Source of the DNA: Bradyrhizobium tropiciagri
GTDB taxonomy: Bacteria > Pseudomonadota > Alphaproteobacteria > Rhizobiales > Xanthobacteraceae
Reading direction: 5' to 3'
Assembly (NCBI RefSeq): GCF_018130545.1
Contig: NZ_JAFCKF010000010.1
Coordinates: 62,001-126,000, forward strand
Length of the DNA: 64,000 bases
The first letter of the stretch is position 1, and each line of letters begins with the position of its first letter. Shown piece after piece: positions 18,763 to 27,694 of the stretch. The position numbers were made by a program, and so were the translations under genes. A model generated the notes under the pieces. That model did no database searches. It had not been told where the DNA came from and was given only the letters and a program-made list of their open reading frames with translations.

Positions 18763-20151
18763 TCACATTCCCGCAGCGGCCGGCATCGGCTTGACCTTGC
18801 CGGCGCGCTCCTGCTTCAGCAGCTCGGCGATCAGGAAAGCCATGTCGATCGACTGTTCGGCATTGAGACGGGGATCGCAGACCGTGTGGTAGCGGTCGTT
18901 GAGATCCTCATCGGTGATGGCGCGCGCGCCGCCGATGCATTCGGTGACGTCCTGCCCGGTCATCTCCAGATGCACGCCGCCGGCATGGGTGCCTTCGGCG
19001 GCATGGATCTGGAAGAACGACTTCACCTCCGACAGCACGCGGTCGAACGGCCGCGTCTTGTAGCCCGAGGTCGAGGTGATGGTGTTGCCGTGCATCGGAT
19101 CGCACGACCACACCACCTTGCGCCCCTCGCGTTGCACGGCGCGGATCATGCCCGGCAGATGGTCGCCGACCTTGTCGGCGCCGAACCGGCTGATCAGCGT
19201 CAACCGTCCCGGCTCGTTGTCGGGGCTGAGCACATCGATCAGCTTCAAGAGCTCGTCGGGCTTCAGCGACGGGCCGCATTTCAGGCCGATCGGGTTCTTG
19301 ATGCCGCGGAAATACTCGACATGGCCGTGATCGAGCTGACGGGTGCGGTCGCCGATCCAGATCATGTGGCCGGAGGTCGCATACCAGTCGCCGGTGGTGG
19401 AATCGACCCGCGTCATCGCCTGCTCATAGCCGAGCAAGAGTGCCTCGTGGCTGGTGTAGAAATCGGTGGCGCGCAGCTCCGGATGGCTCTCGAGGTCGAG
19501 GCCGCAGGCGCGCATGAAGTTGAGCGCGTCCGAGATGCGGTCGGCGAGCTCCTTGTAGCGACGGGACTGCGGCGAATCCTTCAGGAAGCCAAGCATCCAC
19601 TGATGCACGCTGCCGAGATTGGCGAAGCCGCCTGTCGCGAACGCGCGCAGCAGGTTCAGTGTCGCAGCGGACTGGCGATAAGCCATCAACTGGCGCTGCG
19701 GATCGGGAATCCGCGCTTCCGGCGTAAAGGCGATGTCGTTGACGATATCGCCGCGATAGCTCGGCAGCTCGACATCGCCCTGCTTCTCGGTCGGCGACGA
19801 GCGTGGCTTGGCGAACTGGCCGGCGATGCGGCCGACCTTCACCACCGGCAGCGCGCCGGCATAGGTCATGACGACAGCCATCTGCAGCAGCACGCGGAAG
19901 AAGTCGCGGATGTTGTTGGCGCCGTGCTCGGCGAAGCTCTCCGCGCAGTCGCCCCCCTGCAGCAGGAAGGCCTCGCCGTCGGCGACCCGCCCCAGCGCCT
20001 TCTTCAGGCTGCGCGCCTCGCCCGCGAACACCAGCGGCGGAAAGGTCGCCAGCTGGGCCTCGACATCGGCCAATGCCTTGGCATCGGGATAATCGGGCAC
20101 CTGCAGCACCGTCTTGGTGCGCCAGCTATCGGGTGTCCACCGCTCGGACAT
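18763..20151 (-). CDS. Class II 3-deoxy-7-phosphoheptulonate (DAHP) synthase
   Basis: A 462-residue type II (plant/Mycobacterium-like) DAHP synthase, the entry enzyme of the shikimate pathway joining phosphoenolpyruvate and erythrose 4-phosphate. Visible motifs: [37 protein letters not shown], and the metal-site [10 protein letters not shown]. Length is typical. It is the first gene of a minus-strand run (DAHP synthase-dgkA-FAD oxidase-nadE). A CAGGAGTTGACCTC ribosome binding region precedes the ATG. No leader peptide is seen. Confidence 0.95.
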   Translation of the reverse strand: MSERWTPDSWRTKTVLQVPDYPDAKALADVEAQLATFPPLVFAGEARSLKKALGRVADGEAFLLQGGDCAESFAEHGANNIRDFFRVLLQMAVVMTYAGALPVVKVGRIAGQFAKPRSSPTEKQGDVELPSYRGDIVNDIAFTPEARIPDPQRQLMAYRQSAATLNLLRAFATGGFANLGSVHQWMLGFLKDSPQSRRYKELADRISDALNFMRACGLDLESHPELRATDFYTSHEALLLGYEQAMTRVDSTTGDWYATSGHMIWIGDRTRQLDHGHVEYFRGIKNPIGLKCGPSLKPDELLKLIDVLSPDNEPGRLTLISRFGADKVGDHLPGMIRAVQREGRKVVWSCDPMHGNTITSTSGYKTRPFDRVLSEVKSFFQIHAAEGTHAGGVHLEMTGQDVTECIGGARAITDEDLNDRYHTVCDPRLNAEQSIDMAFLIAELLKQERAGKVKPMPAAAGM

Positions 20152-20297
20152 GAGGTCAACTCCTGAGCAAAAACCGCGACTTAATCGACGGGAAAGGAGG
20201 GCTTATACACAGCCGCCCGCTCCGCGGCTAGAAGGATTCCTGCAATTCCGTCAAGCCCTTGCAAGAAAATCCGAATTCGCCTTTGCTGGACCATACC

Positions 20298-21224
20298 ATG
20301 AATGCCAGCCAAATAGCCGTGGCCCAGGCCACGCCGGACGACGTTTTTAGCGACGACATCGTCGTACCGGCCGCGGACGGCTATCCGCTCGCCGCGACGC
20401 TGTTCCTGCCGCGCGGCAAGAAGCGCCACGCCGTGCTGATCAATTCGGCGACCGCCGTGCCCCGCAAGGTCTATCGCAGCTTCGCCGGCTACCTCGCGCG
20501 CCGCGGCGCGGCAGTGCTCACCTACGACTACCGCGGCACCGGCGAATCGAGGCCGATGGCTGCGACCGGCTTGAACAAGCCGAAGTCGCTCTCCGGCTTC
20601 AAGGCCACGATGGCGGACTGGGCCGCGCTCGACACCACCGCCGCCGTGAGCTGGATGCGCTACCGCTACAGCGACCTCCCTCTCGCCTATGTCGGCCACT
20701 CCTTCGGAGGCCAGGCGCTTGGCCTCCTGGCCAACAACACCGAGATCCCGCGCGCGCTCTTGATCGCGTCCCAAGCCGCCTATTGGAAACTGATGGCCTC
20801 GCCCGAACGCTACCGCGTCGTCGCCTTCATGAACGGCATCGGCCTGCCGCTGGCACGCACACTCGGTTATGTGCCGGCCTGGGCCGGCCTGGGCATGGAC
20901 CTGCCGAAGGGCGTGTTCGAGCAATGGCGGAGCTGGGTGATGCGCGAGCGCTATCTGCTCGACGACACGACACTCGCCGCGCGCGAGAATTTTGCGAAGT
21001 TCAAAGGCAAGCTCCGCGCCTTCAGCGTCACCGACGACACCTGGGCGACGCGCCCGGCGGTCGAATTGCTGTGCTCCGCCTTTACCGCGACCACGCCGGA
21101 GATCGTCTCGATCCGTCCCGCGGATGCCGGCGTTGCCAAGATCGGCCATTTCGGCTTCTTCCGCAGCGACCACCGCGACGCGCTGTGGCGCGGCGCCGCG
21201 GAGTGGCTGGAGGCGGAGGGGTAA
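20298..21224 (+). CDS. Alpha/beta hydrolase
   Basis: A 308-residue hydrolase. The nucleophile elbow is GHSFGG (Ser near residue 136), an oxyanion region follows AVLINSATAVPRK, and the acid/His part lies in the last 60 residues (IGHFGFFRSDHRDALW). It resembles the YheT/serine aminopeptidase S33-like group (exported esterase-like, here without a signal peptide). The substrate is unknown. The start at 20298 (MNASQIAVAQ) is chosen because the upstream 13 codons begin in the non-coding gap. Confidence 0.85.
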   Translation: MNASQIAVAQATPDDVFSDDIVVPAADGYPLAATLFLPRGKKRHAVLINSATAVPRKVYRSFAGYLARRGAAVLTYDYRGTGESRPMAATGLNKPKSLSGFKATMADWAALDTTAAVSWMRYRYSDLPLAYVGHSFGGQALGLLANNTEIPRALLIASQAAYWKLMASPERYRVVAFMNGIGLPLARTLGYVPAWAGLGMDLPKGVFEQWRSWVMRERYLLDDTTLAARENFAKFKGKLRAFSVTDDTWATRPAVELLCSAFTATTPEIVSIRPADAGVAKIGHFGFFRSDHRDALWRGAAEWLEAEG

Positions 21225-21231
21225 GCGCCAC

Positions 21232-21355
21232 TGTCGTCCCTGCGAAAGCAGGGACCCATACTCCGCGGCGGACGTTGTGGGCGGGACTCGTCGTTCCAGA
21301 ATCACGCGCCAATCAGCGTTGGTGGTTATGGGTCCCTGCTTTCGCAGGGACGACA
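21232..21355. repeat. 29-bp perfect inverted repeat
   Basis: TGTCGTCCCTGCGAAAGCAG... at 21232-21260 is matched by its exact reverse complement at 21327-21355, with 66 bases between. Each arm itself contains the palindrome CCCTGCGAAAGCAGGG. It lies 7 bases downstream of the hydrolase gene and could end its transcript. It is a dispersed-repeat type known from Bradyrhizobium-like genomes. Confidence 0.9.
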
Positions 21356-21452
21356 CCGAGTGTGTTGCGCGGCCGGTGGGCATACCTTCGCATTCTCGCG
21401 ACATGAATCGTCCGAGCTTTTGCATTTCGTTTCGCCGCTCCTTCAACAGAGG

Positions 21453-21780
21453 GCGCAGGGAAAGCCGGGTGCCGATCGCACCCATGGGTCCCGCGTAGTA
21501 AAAAACGCGGGAGGTAGGACCACAGGTGTAACCGGAAACTTCCCGGCTTTCCCTGCGCGATGGGTTACGGCTTATACGTGCTCTCCCCGGTGAGACTGGG
21601 CTTGCTTGTCACCGCCCTCGCAAGGCGCGAAGCGCTTTGCGAGAGGACACCTGCCGCTAGGGCGTCAGGACCACACGATTTCGCCGTCCGCCTCAATCAC
21701 GCGTCGTCACTCGTGACCTCGGCGTCCACCGCATCTCACCACAACACTCCTGACGATGCGCAGCGCCCCTCGATCGGGTG
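21453..21780. repeat. Structured dispersed repeat block; no gene in 21225-22070
   Basis: GCGCAGGGAAAGCCGGG (21453-21469) is perfectly repeated in inverse at 21542-21558 (17 bp), enclosing a 7-bp hairpin CCCGCGT/ACGCGGG around 21487-21509. The following 200 bases (GTGAGACTGGGCTTGCTTG..., CGCAAGGCGCGAAGC...) look like the rest of a dispersed non-coding element. The remaining bases to 22070 are AT-richer and hold no convincing gene; they should contain the promoter of the TIR gene. Confidence 0.6.
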
Positions 21781-22070
21781 AGACGCGCATATTGAACATC
21801 TGAGTTGGGTCAAACGCCAAGCGGAATATTTTCTTAGCGAAGACTGGACGAAGGTGATCGCGTTGATTGGGCTAGGGAATTTCGCGCCTTGGTGCAAAGC
21901 GCAATCGAGCATTATCCGGTGCTTGCACAGCTTGTACGTTTTAATTTTTGACTTGCCATCTTGCGTTGGGGCGACTTGCAAGTAAGGTGACAGCCAGCTG
22001 AACAGAATATTGCACGCGCGCATTATGGGGGAGGCAGCCCCGAAATTGCTCCGGGTTGTTCGTCTGAGTA

Positions 22071-23420
22071 ATGAAGGTTTTCATCAGTTGGTCGAGACCC
22101 CGCTCAATGGGGGTAGCGGCTGTATTGCGTGACTGGCTCAAGGATTTATTGCCAGTAACGAGCCCATTTGTCTCATTTGAAGATATCGACCAAGGAGAGG
22201 CTTGGCTTCCCAGGCTGCTCGCGGAGCTTGAGAAGTCCGACGTTGGAATCGTGTGCCTAACAAAAGAGAATCTGCAGTCTTCGTGGCTCCTCTTCGAGGC
22301 AGGCGCATTGGCCAAGCGGGTCGGCAGCGCAAGAGTCTGCACATTGCTTGACGACGTGACGAAGGCTGAACTCTCGACTCCACTCTCCGCGTTCCAGGCG
22401 GCGCAATTGACGTCTAAGGATGACCTCCATCGGCTGGTCAGGACCATTCACAAGGCTCTTCCAACCCCCCATTTTGACTCAGATACCGCCTTGAAGAGAG
22501 CGTTTGAAGTTTGGTGGCCGAGTCTCGACGAAGCGCTTTCCAACTTGCCCAGGCACGTAAGCCCTGATCCCGTGTCCCCGAGCACTGAGGAACTTCTCCT
22601 CACGTTCATCTACCCAGCGATCAATTCCGGAGAGGTTGACAGCGTCTTCGATTGGCTGGTCGAGGCCCGAAACAAGCGCTTAATGGAGGCGACAGGCAAG
22701 CTAGCTTCTATTGAGGCTTGCCTCGCTCGGGTGGCAGGAAAATCGCGAGCGCCATCCTCACTCAAGCTTCAACAGGTACGCCCCGACGATATTGGTGCTG
22801 TGGCACGCGTTGAATGGTGGCTTCACCAATTCGCCTGCTTCAAGCGGCTCGACGAAATCCACTTTGAAAAGTCACAATTGGATACCTTGTCTCGCCCCCT
22901 GAAATACACGGCGTCGGCGTTGATTGGCCTGTGGCACCTCAGAGAGGAGAAAATTGAAGAAGCACGTGAGCAATATCGCGATTGTATGGACGCCGCAATC
23001 GTTGGCGACCCACATGACTACTACCGCGCCATACCTACAGCACTTCTTTGCTTTCAGTTTGGTGATTTGGACAATGCACGGAAATTCTTCGAGCTATCGC
23101 GCAATGGGCCCGACAGAGAAAACAGTGGATACCCTTTTATTGGCCTAACCACTGAGTTCGATAAATATTTCGTATTGTCGTGCGTTTCCAAAACCGCTTC
23201 GCCGGTTCAACGTGATTATATGCGCCAGCGTCGGGGCCAGGGTTGGCTCTTGTACGCATACGCGGATATTGCTTGGAGGAAGCCAACTATTCTCCAAGGG
23301 CTGGTCGACATTGGCCAGACCTTGAAGAATCCATTGGATGCCAACGCAATTGTCGGTCGATTAAAGTCGTTTCAACAGGCAACGTCTGCCGCTTCTGGAG
23401 GGAGACCGATAAGCGACTGA
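22071..23420 (+). CDS. TIR domain-containing protein with TPR-like C-terminal region
   Basis: A 449-residue protein. Residues 1-130 form a bacterial TIR domain: MKVFISWSRPRSMGVAAVLR, EDIDQGEAWLPRLL, DVGIVCLTKENL, and LLFEAGALAKR whose Glu aligns with the NAD+ hydrolase catalytic Glu. Residues 160-449 are helical with a TPR-like stretch (ALIGLWHLREEKIEEAREQY, AIPTALLCFQFGDLDNARKF). TIR proteins of this type act in antiphage defence or as NADases. Base composition is visibly lower in GC than the flanks, with rarer codons, suggesting horizontal acquisition. It ends 10 bases before a tRNA-like gene. Confidence 0.85.
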   Translation: MKVFISWSRPRSMGVAAVLRDWLKDLLPVTSPFVSFEDIDQGEAWLPRLLAELEKSDVGIVCLTKENLQSSWLLFEAGALAKRVGSARVCTLLDDVTKAELSTPLSAFQAAQLTSKDDLHRLVRTIHKALPTPHFDSDTALKRAFEVWWPSLDEALSNLPRHVSPDPVSPSTEELLLTFIYPAINSGEVDSVFDWLVEARNKRLMEATGKLASIEACLARVAGKSRAPSSLKLQQVRPDDIGAVARVEWWLHQFACFKRLDEIHFEKSQLDTLSRPLKYTASALIGLWHLREEKIEEAREQYRDCMDAAIVGDPHDYYRAIPTALLCFQFGDLDNARKFFELSRNGPDRENSGYPFIGLTTEFDKYFVLSCVSKTASPVQRDYMRQRRGQGWLLYAYADIAWRKPTILQGLVDIGQTLKNPLDANAIVGRLKSFQQATSAASGGRPISD

Positions 23421-23430
23421 GCGAGTTGCT

Positions 23431-23508
23431 GGGGGCGTAGCGCCAAGCGGTAGAGCACCCGGTTGATAAAACCGGGGGATGGAAGTTCGAATCTTCCCGC
23501 CCCTACCA
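23431..23508 (+). tRNA. Atypical tRNA (Ile-GAU-like loop, abnormal anticodon arm)
   Basis: A cloverleaf can be drawn: acceptor GGGGGCG (23431-23437) with CGCCCCT (23498-23504, G1-U72 wobble), D arm GCGC/GAGC with a G-A mismatch and loop CAAGCGGTA, T arm GGAAG-TTCGAAT-CTTCC, discriminator A and encoded CCA. The anticodon arm is CCCGG-TTGATAAAA-CCGGG, giving a 9-base loop, or a 7-bp stem with 5-base loop GATAA. A canonical 7-base loop with U33 cannot be formed. TTGATAA followed by two extra A suggests a tRNA-Ile(GAU) derivative. Either a divergent tRNA or a decaying copy. Confidence 0.65.
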
Positions 23509-23596
23509 TCCATCTCAGCTCAGATCCTTGATCAATACTCGGAAGTGACACCACTCGAATGTCCGCTTCGCCTTCTTAGGGAGCGCGATTGTGGCT

Positions 23597-23950
23597 TCAC
23601 ACCACCTTCCGCGCCGCCGCTGTCGCCGCATTCCCCGTGTTCGGCGTCCCCGTCGGCTCGATCAGCAGCAGATGCACCTCCTCCCGCGCGACCGGTCGAT
23701 GCTCGACGCCCTTCGGCACGATGTACATCTGGCCCGGCTTCAGCGTCACGGTGCGGTCGCGCAGCTCGATGTCGAGCACGCCTTTCAGCACCAGGAAGAA
23801 GTCGTCGGTGTCGTCGTGCTTGTGCCAGACGAACTCGCCCTCGACCTTCACCACCATCACGTCGCAGGCGTTGAATTGCGCCACCGTGCGCGGCGACCAG
23901 TGATCGCTGAATGTCGACAGTTTTTGCGAGAGATCGATCGCGTCGTTCAT
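23597..23950 (-). CDS. Cupin domain protein
   Basis: A 117-residue single-domain cupin. It shows the first cupin motif FVWHKHDDTDDFFLVLKG (two His and a Glu-equivalent Asp/Glu position for metal binding) and the second motif PGQMYIVPKGVEHRP. The reaction is unknown; many such proteins are mannose-6-phosphate isomerase-like or dioxygenase-like. The ATG at 23950 (MNDAIDLSQ) is preferred to an upstream in-frame start. Confidence 0.85.
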   Translation of the reverse strand: MNDAIDLSQKLSTFSDHWSPRTVAQFNACDVMVVKVEGEFVWHKHDDTDDFFLVLKGVLDIELRDRTVTLKPGQMYIVPKGVEHRPVAREEVHLLLIEPTGTPNTGNAATAAARKVV

Positions 23951-24024
23951 CGGTGCCTCCGGGTTCGCCCAAGGCACGCTAGCGCACTCACCTGCGCGAT
24001 AATGTGGCGGTTAGCTCTCGCGCC

Positions 24025-24213
24025 CTACTGGTACGTGGTCGGCTTGTGATGGCCGTTGATGTCGCAATGCGACTCGCCGTTGGCCGCCTTGCGCGCCAGC
24101 AATTCGCGTTCGGCCTGATACCAGAGCTGGTCCATGTTGCCGTGCGGCTCGCCGGCGTCCTTCCACAATTCGTAGGCGCGGGTCCGAATCTCTTGCTCGG
24201 TTGGGCCTGTCAT
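24025..24213 (-). CDS. DUF2934 domain-containing protein
   Basis: A 62-residue protein. TEQEIRTRAYELWKDAGEPHG...MDQLWYQAERELLA is the DUF2934 signature, a short helical domain common in Rhizobiales. The C-terminal tail is His-rich (SHCDINGHHKPTTYQ). The function is unknown. It appears to be a lone gene. Confidence 0.85.
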   Translation of the reverse strand: MTGPTEQEIRTRAYELWKDAGEPHGNMDQLWYQAERELLARKAANGESHCDINGHHKPTTYQ

Positions 24214-24522
24214 GAGCGGCTCCCTCAATCCGTTGAATTCATTTGGTTGAAAAACGAACTTCTGGTTCGGCACAAGGTTCCAAACGGCTGTACCCCCTTC
24301 CCGGCCCGGCAATTCTCCGCGATTTAGCCGCCAAAGCAATGCTGTATTGGCACCGAGCGACAGCAAAATTTGCCATCCACATCTTGCTATCGCGGAAACC
24401 CGCACGTGGATGCCCGGCTCAAGGCCGGGCATGACGGGTTGTGATTGCCCTGCCAACGGAGGCTCGCGGCTAACGCGCGATGAGATGAGGTTGAATCGTC
24501 ATCGCGCTTCAGCTCCTTGTTT
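24214..24522. other. Gene-free stretch with small palindromic repeat
   Basis: No gene is supported here. A 9-bp hairpin ATGCCCGGC (24410-24418) / GCCGGGCAT (24424-24432), within a CACGTGGATGCCCGG...CATGACGGG context, belongs to another dispersed repeat type. It joins the GCATGATC family copy at 24523-24571; CATCGCGCTTCAG before that copy resembles the sequence before copy B at 6421. Confidence 0.6.
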
Positions 24523-24571
24523 GGGCATGATCTTTTCGGAAAACCGCTTCGCACTTTTCCGGATCATGCCC
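24523..24571. repeat. Dispersed palindromic repeat (copy C)
   Basis: GGGCATGATC (24523) to GATCATGCCC (24571) with the inner TTTTCGGAAAACCG...CACTTTTCC. It is nearly identical to 6445-6492 and 4511-4559. Its last base is the first base of the permease stop codon (24571-24573), so the repeat sits exactly at the 3' end of that gene and may terminate it. Confidence 0.85.
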
Positions 24572-26025
24572 TACCGAGACGGCGCGCCGTGGAGCAGCAC
24601 CGAGTGGCGGCGGCCATAGGCGAAGTAGAGCACAAGGCCGATCGCCAGCCACACCACGAGGCGCAGCCAGGTCTCCCAGGGCAGGAACACCATCAGCAGC
24701 ACCGAGAAGGCAATGCCGAGCACCGGGACGACAGGCACGCCGGGGGTGCGGAATGGGCGGGCGATCTCGGCATCGCTCTTGCGCAGATAGATCACCGCGC
24801 CGCAGACCAGTACGAAGGCGAACAGTGTGCCGATAGAGACCATTTCGCCGAGGATATCGATCGGGGTCAGCGCGGCGACGATTGCCACGATGATGCCGAT
24901 CAGGAGCTGGCTCTTCCAGGGCGTCCCAAGCGAAGGATGCACGTCGGAGAACATCCGGGGCAACAGGCCGTCCTTGGCGATCTGGAAGAAGATGCGGCTC
25001 TGGCCATAGAGCAGCACCAGGATCACGGTGGTGAGGCCGGACAGCGCGCCGATCTTGATCAGCACCGAGAACCAGGTCTGGCCGATGACGTCGACGCCCT
25101 TGGCGATCGGATCGGCGACGCCAAGCTGGGTGTAAGGTACGAGGCCGGTGAGCACGCCGGCGACTGCGACATAGAGGATGGTGCAGATCAGCAGCGAGCC
25201 GAGGATGCCGATCGGCATGTCGGTCTGCGGGTGCTTGGCTTCCTGCGCCGCGGTCGACACCGCGTCGAAGCCGATGAAGGCGAAGAACACCACGGAAGCG
25301 CCGCGCATCACGCCGGTCCAGCCGAACTGGCCGAACGTGCCGGTGTTGTCGGGGATGAAGGGATGCCAGTTCGCTGGTGTAACGTATCCAACACCGAACA
25401 GGATGAAGGCGAGCACGACGCAAAGCTTGATGCCGACCATGATGTTGTTGAGCCGGGCCGATTCCTTGGTGCCGCCGATCAGCATCGCGGTGAGCAGCAG
25501 CACGATCAACGCCGCCGGCAGATTGACGATGCCGGCGACCGTCGAGCCGTCCGCAAGCTTGGCCTCGGTCCACGGCGCCGCGGCATATTGCGGGGGAATG
25601 TTGATGCCGAAATTGCGCAGCAGCGAGAGGATGTAGCCGGACCAGCCGACCGCGACGGTGGAGGCGCCCATCGCGTATTCGAGGATCAGGTCCCAGCCGA
25701 TCACCCAGGCGAACAGCTCGCCGAGCGTCGCATACGTATAGGTGTAGGTGCTGCCGGAGACCGGCAGCAGCGCCGCAAGCTCGGCGTAGCACAGGCCGAC
25801 AAAGGCGCAGGCGATGCCGCCGACGATGAAGGAGAGCATGATGGCCGGGCCGGCGTAGTGCGCCGCCGCGGTGCCGGTGAGAACGAAGATGCCGGCCCCG
25901 ATGATGCAGCCGATCCCGAGTGCGGTGATGCTCAAGGCCCCGAGCGTCTTGCCGAGCGTGTGCTCGCCCGCTTCGGCGATGATGGTGGCGACCGACTTGC
26001 GCGTCATCAAACCCAGATCAGTCAT
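24571..26025 (-). CDS. APC family amino acid permease
   Basis: A 484-residue transporter with twelve to fourteen hydrophobic segments. The first helix has GIGCIIGAGIFVLTG, the consensus amino-acid binding motif of the APC superfamily, and helix 6 has VVFFAFIGFDAVSTAAQEAKHP. This is the YfnA/CAT subgroup (cationic or branched amino acid uptake). The start at 26025 follows GAAGGAGAT. A short palindrome GTGGCC-N5-GGCCAC (26045-26061) lies just upstream and could be an operator. No gene is seen in 26026-26285. Confidence 0.92.
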   Translation of the reverse strand: MTDLGLMTRKSVATIIAEAGEHTLGKTLGALSITALGIGCIIGAGIFVLTGTAAAHYAGPAIMLSFIVGGIACAFVGLCYAELAALLPVSGSTYTYTYATLGELFAWVIGWDLILEYAMGASTVAVGWSGYILSLLRNFGINIPPQYAAAPWTEAKLADGSTVAGIVNLPAALIVLLLTAMLIGGTKESARLNNIMVGIKLCVVLAFILFGVGYVTPANWHPFIPDNTGTFGQFGWTGVMRGASVVFFAFIGFDAVSTAAQEAKHPQTDMPIGILGSLLICTILYVAVAGVLTGLVPYTQLGVADPIAKGVDVIGQTWFSVLIKIGALSGLTTVILVLLYGQSRIFFQIAKDGLLPRMFSDVHPSLGTPWKSQLLIGIIVAIVAALTPIDILGEMVSIGTLFAFVLVCGAVIYLRKSDAEIARPFRTPGVPVVPVLGIAFSVLLMVFLPWETWLRLVVWLAIGLVLYFAYGRRHSVLLHGAPSR

Positions 26026-26285
26026 GGCGACATCTCCTTCCGATGTGGCCAATGCGGCCACGCGATCAGAGCCAGAACCTTGGGTCGCGGGACGTCAGGG
26101 CAAGCAGGTGGCTCTCGGCGCGCGAGCCGCAAGACAACAATCTCAGGTAGCTCTGGACTATATACGCGCGGCTATGACGACTGGTTCCCGGTGCGGGAAC
26201 GCAATCGCGGCGCTCCGCGCATCCACGGTCGAGCCGAGTGTGTCCGGATGTTTCGCCGCGAAGCGTCGTCCGCGGGCGGGTTGCC

Positions 26286-27671
26286 CTACTCCGCCGCCTG
26301 CCGCACGTGGCGCGCGGTGGGCGTCCGCATCGTCACCAGCTCTTCCGATGCGGTCGGGTGCAGCGCGATGGTGGCGTCGAAATCGGCCTTGGTCGCCTTC
26401 ATCTTCACGGCGATCGCAACCGCCTGCGTGATCTCGGCGGCGCAGTCGCCGACGATGTGGCAGCCGAGCACGCGGTCGCTCGAGGCATCGACCACGAGCT
26501 TCATCAGCACGCGGGTGTCGCGGCCGGACATCGTCGCCTTGATCGGGCGGAAATCGGTCTTGTAGATGTCGACGTGGGAAAACTGCGCCTGCGCCTCTTC
26601 TTCCGTCAGGCCAACCGTGCCGACCTCGGGCTGCGAGAACACCGCGGTCGGGATCGTGGCGTGGTCGACCTGAACCGGGCGCTTGCCGAACACGGTGTCG
26701 GCGAAGGCGTGGCCCTCGCGGATCGCGACCGGGGTCAGATTGGCGCGGTGGGTGACGTCGCCGACCGCGTAGATGTTGTCGACCGAGGTCTTCGACCAGC
26801 CGTCGACCTGGATGCCGCCATTGGCGGGATTGATGGCGACGCCGGCGGCCTCGAGACCGAGCCCCTTCACATTGGGATGCCGGCCGATCGCGAACATCAC
26901 CTGGTCGGAGGCAATGCTGGAGCCGCTCGACAGATGCGTGGTGTAATCATGGCCGTGCTTGTCGACCTTGGCCACCGTGCAGCCGGTGATGATGGTGATG
27001 CCGCGCTTCTCCATCTCGGCGCGGACATGCTTGCGGACATCCTCGTCGAAGCCGCGCAGGATGTTGTCGCCGCGATAGACCACCGTCACGTCGGAGCCGA
27101 AGCCGGCGAAGATGCCGGCGAATTCCAGCGCGATGTAGCCGCCGCCCTGGATCACGATCCGCTTCGGCAGCTCCTTCAGGTGAAATGCCTCGTTGGAGGA
27201 GATCACGTGCTCGATGCCGGGAACGTGCGGCCCGTGATTGGGTGCGCCGCCGGTCGCGATCAGGATGTATTTCGCGGTGACCTTCTCGCCGGTGGCGAGG
27301 CGGAGCGTGTGGGCGTCCTCCAGCACCGCGCGGGTCTTGACGATCCTGGCGCCCGACTTCTCGACATTCGTGGTGTAGGCGCGCTCGAGCCGGGCGATCT
27401 CCTTGTCCTTGTTGGCGACGAGGGTGGCCCAGTCGAACGAGACCTGGCCGATGGTCCAGCCGAAGCCGGCCGCATCCTCGATCTCCTGGTGGACGTGGCT
27501 GCCGATCACGAACAGCTTCTTGGGCACGCAGCCGCGGATCACGCAGGTGCCGCCCATCCGGTACTCTTCGGCGACCATGACCTTGGCGCCATAGTTCGCG
27601 GCGATGCGGGCGGCACGAACGCCGCCCGAACCACCACCGATGACAAACAGGTCGACGTCAAACTCGGCCAT
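26286..27671 (-). CDS. gor: Glutathione-disulfide reductase
   Basis: A 461-residue FAD/NADPH disulfide oxidoreductase. It has the FAD loop VIGGGSGGVRAARIAA, the redox-active disulfide GGTCVIRGCVPKK, the NADPH loop IQGGGYIALEFAGI, and the C-terminal dimerisation domain with the catalytic His in GCHIV...ALHPTASEE. It reduces oxidised glutathione in the cytosol. The start at 27671 (MAEFDVDLFVIGG) follows the family. It is followed upstream on the same strand by DUF2059 and rpiA genes with a large repeat between. Confidence 0.95.
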   Translation of the reverse strand: MAEFDVDLFVIGGGSGGVRAARIAANYGAKVMVAEEYRMGGTCVIRGCVPKKLFVIGSHVHQEIEDAAGFGWTIGQVSFDWATLVANKDKEIARLERAYTTNVEKSGARIVKTRAVLEDAHTLRLATGEKVTAKYILIATGGAPNHGPHVPGIEHVISSNEAFHLKELPKRIVIQGGGYIALEFAGIFAGFGSDVTVVYRGDNILRGFDEDVRKHVRAEMEKRGITIITGCTVAKVDKHGHDYTTHLSSGSSIASDQVMFAIGRHPNVKGLGLEAAGVAINPANGGIQVDGWSKTSVDNIYAVGDVTHRANLTPVAIREGHAFADTVFGKRPVQVDHATIPTAVFSQPEVGTVGLTEEEAQAQFSHVDIYKTDFRPIKATMSGRDTRVLMKLVVDASSDRVLGCHIVGDCAAEITQAVAIAVKMKATKADFDATIALHPTASEELVTMRTPTARHVRQAAE

Positions 27672-27694
27672 GGCAGTACCCTCTTTCTTCCTTT

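Noticed and set aside
21360-21593. Short plus-strand frame upstream of the TIR gene
   Set aside because: It lies fully within the dispersed repeat block and has no protein-like composition.
23372-23554. Minus-strand frame translating as VGAGRFELPSPGF...
   Set aside because: This is the reverse complement of the tRNA-like gene read as protein, a common annotation artefact.
24509-25792. Minus-strand frame ending in a GHDPEKCEAVFRKDH-like tail
   Set aside because: The tail is a translation of the dispersed palindromic repeat and the rest is a shifted frame of the permease; a well-known artefact type in these genomes.
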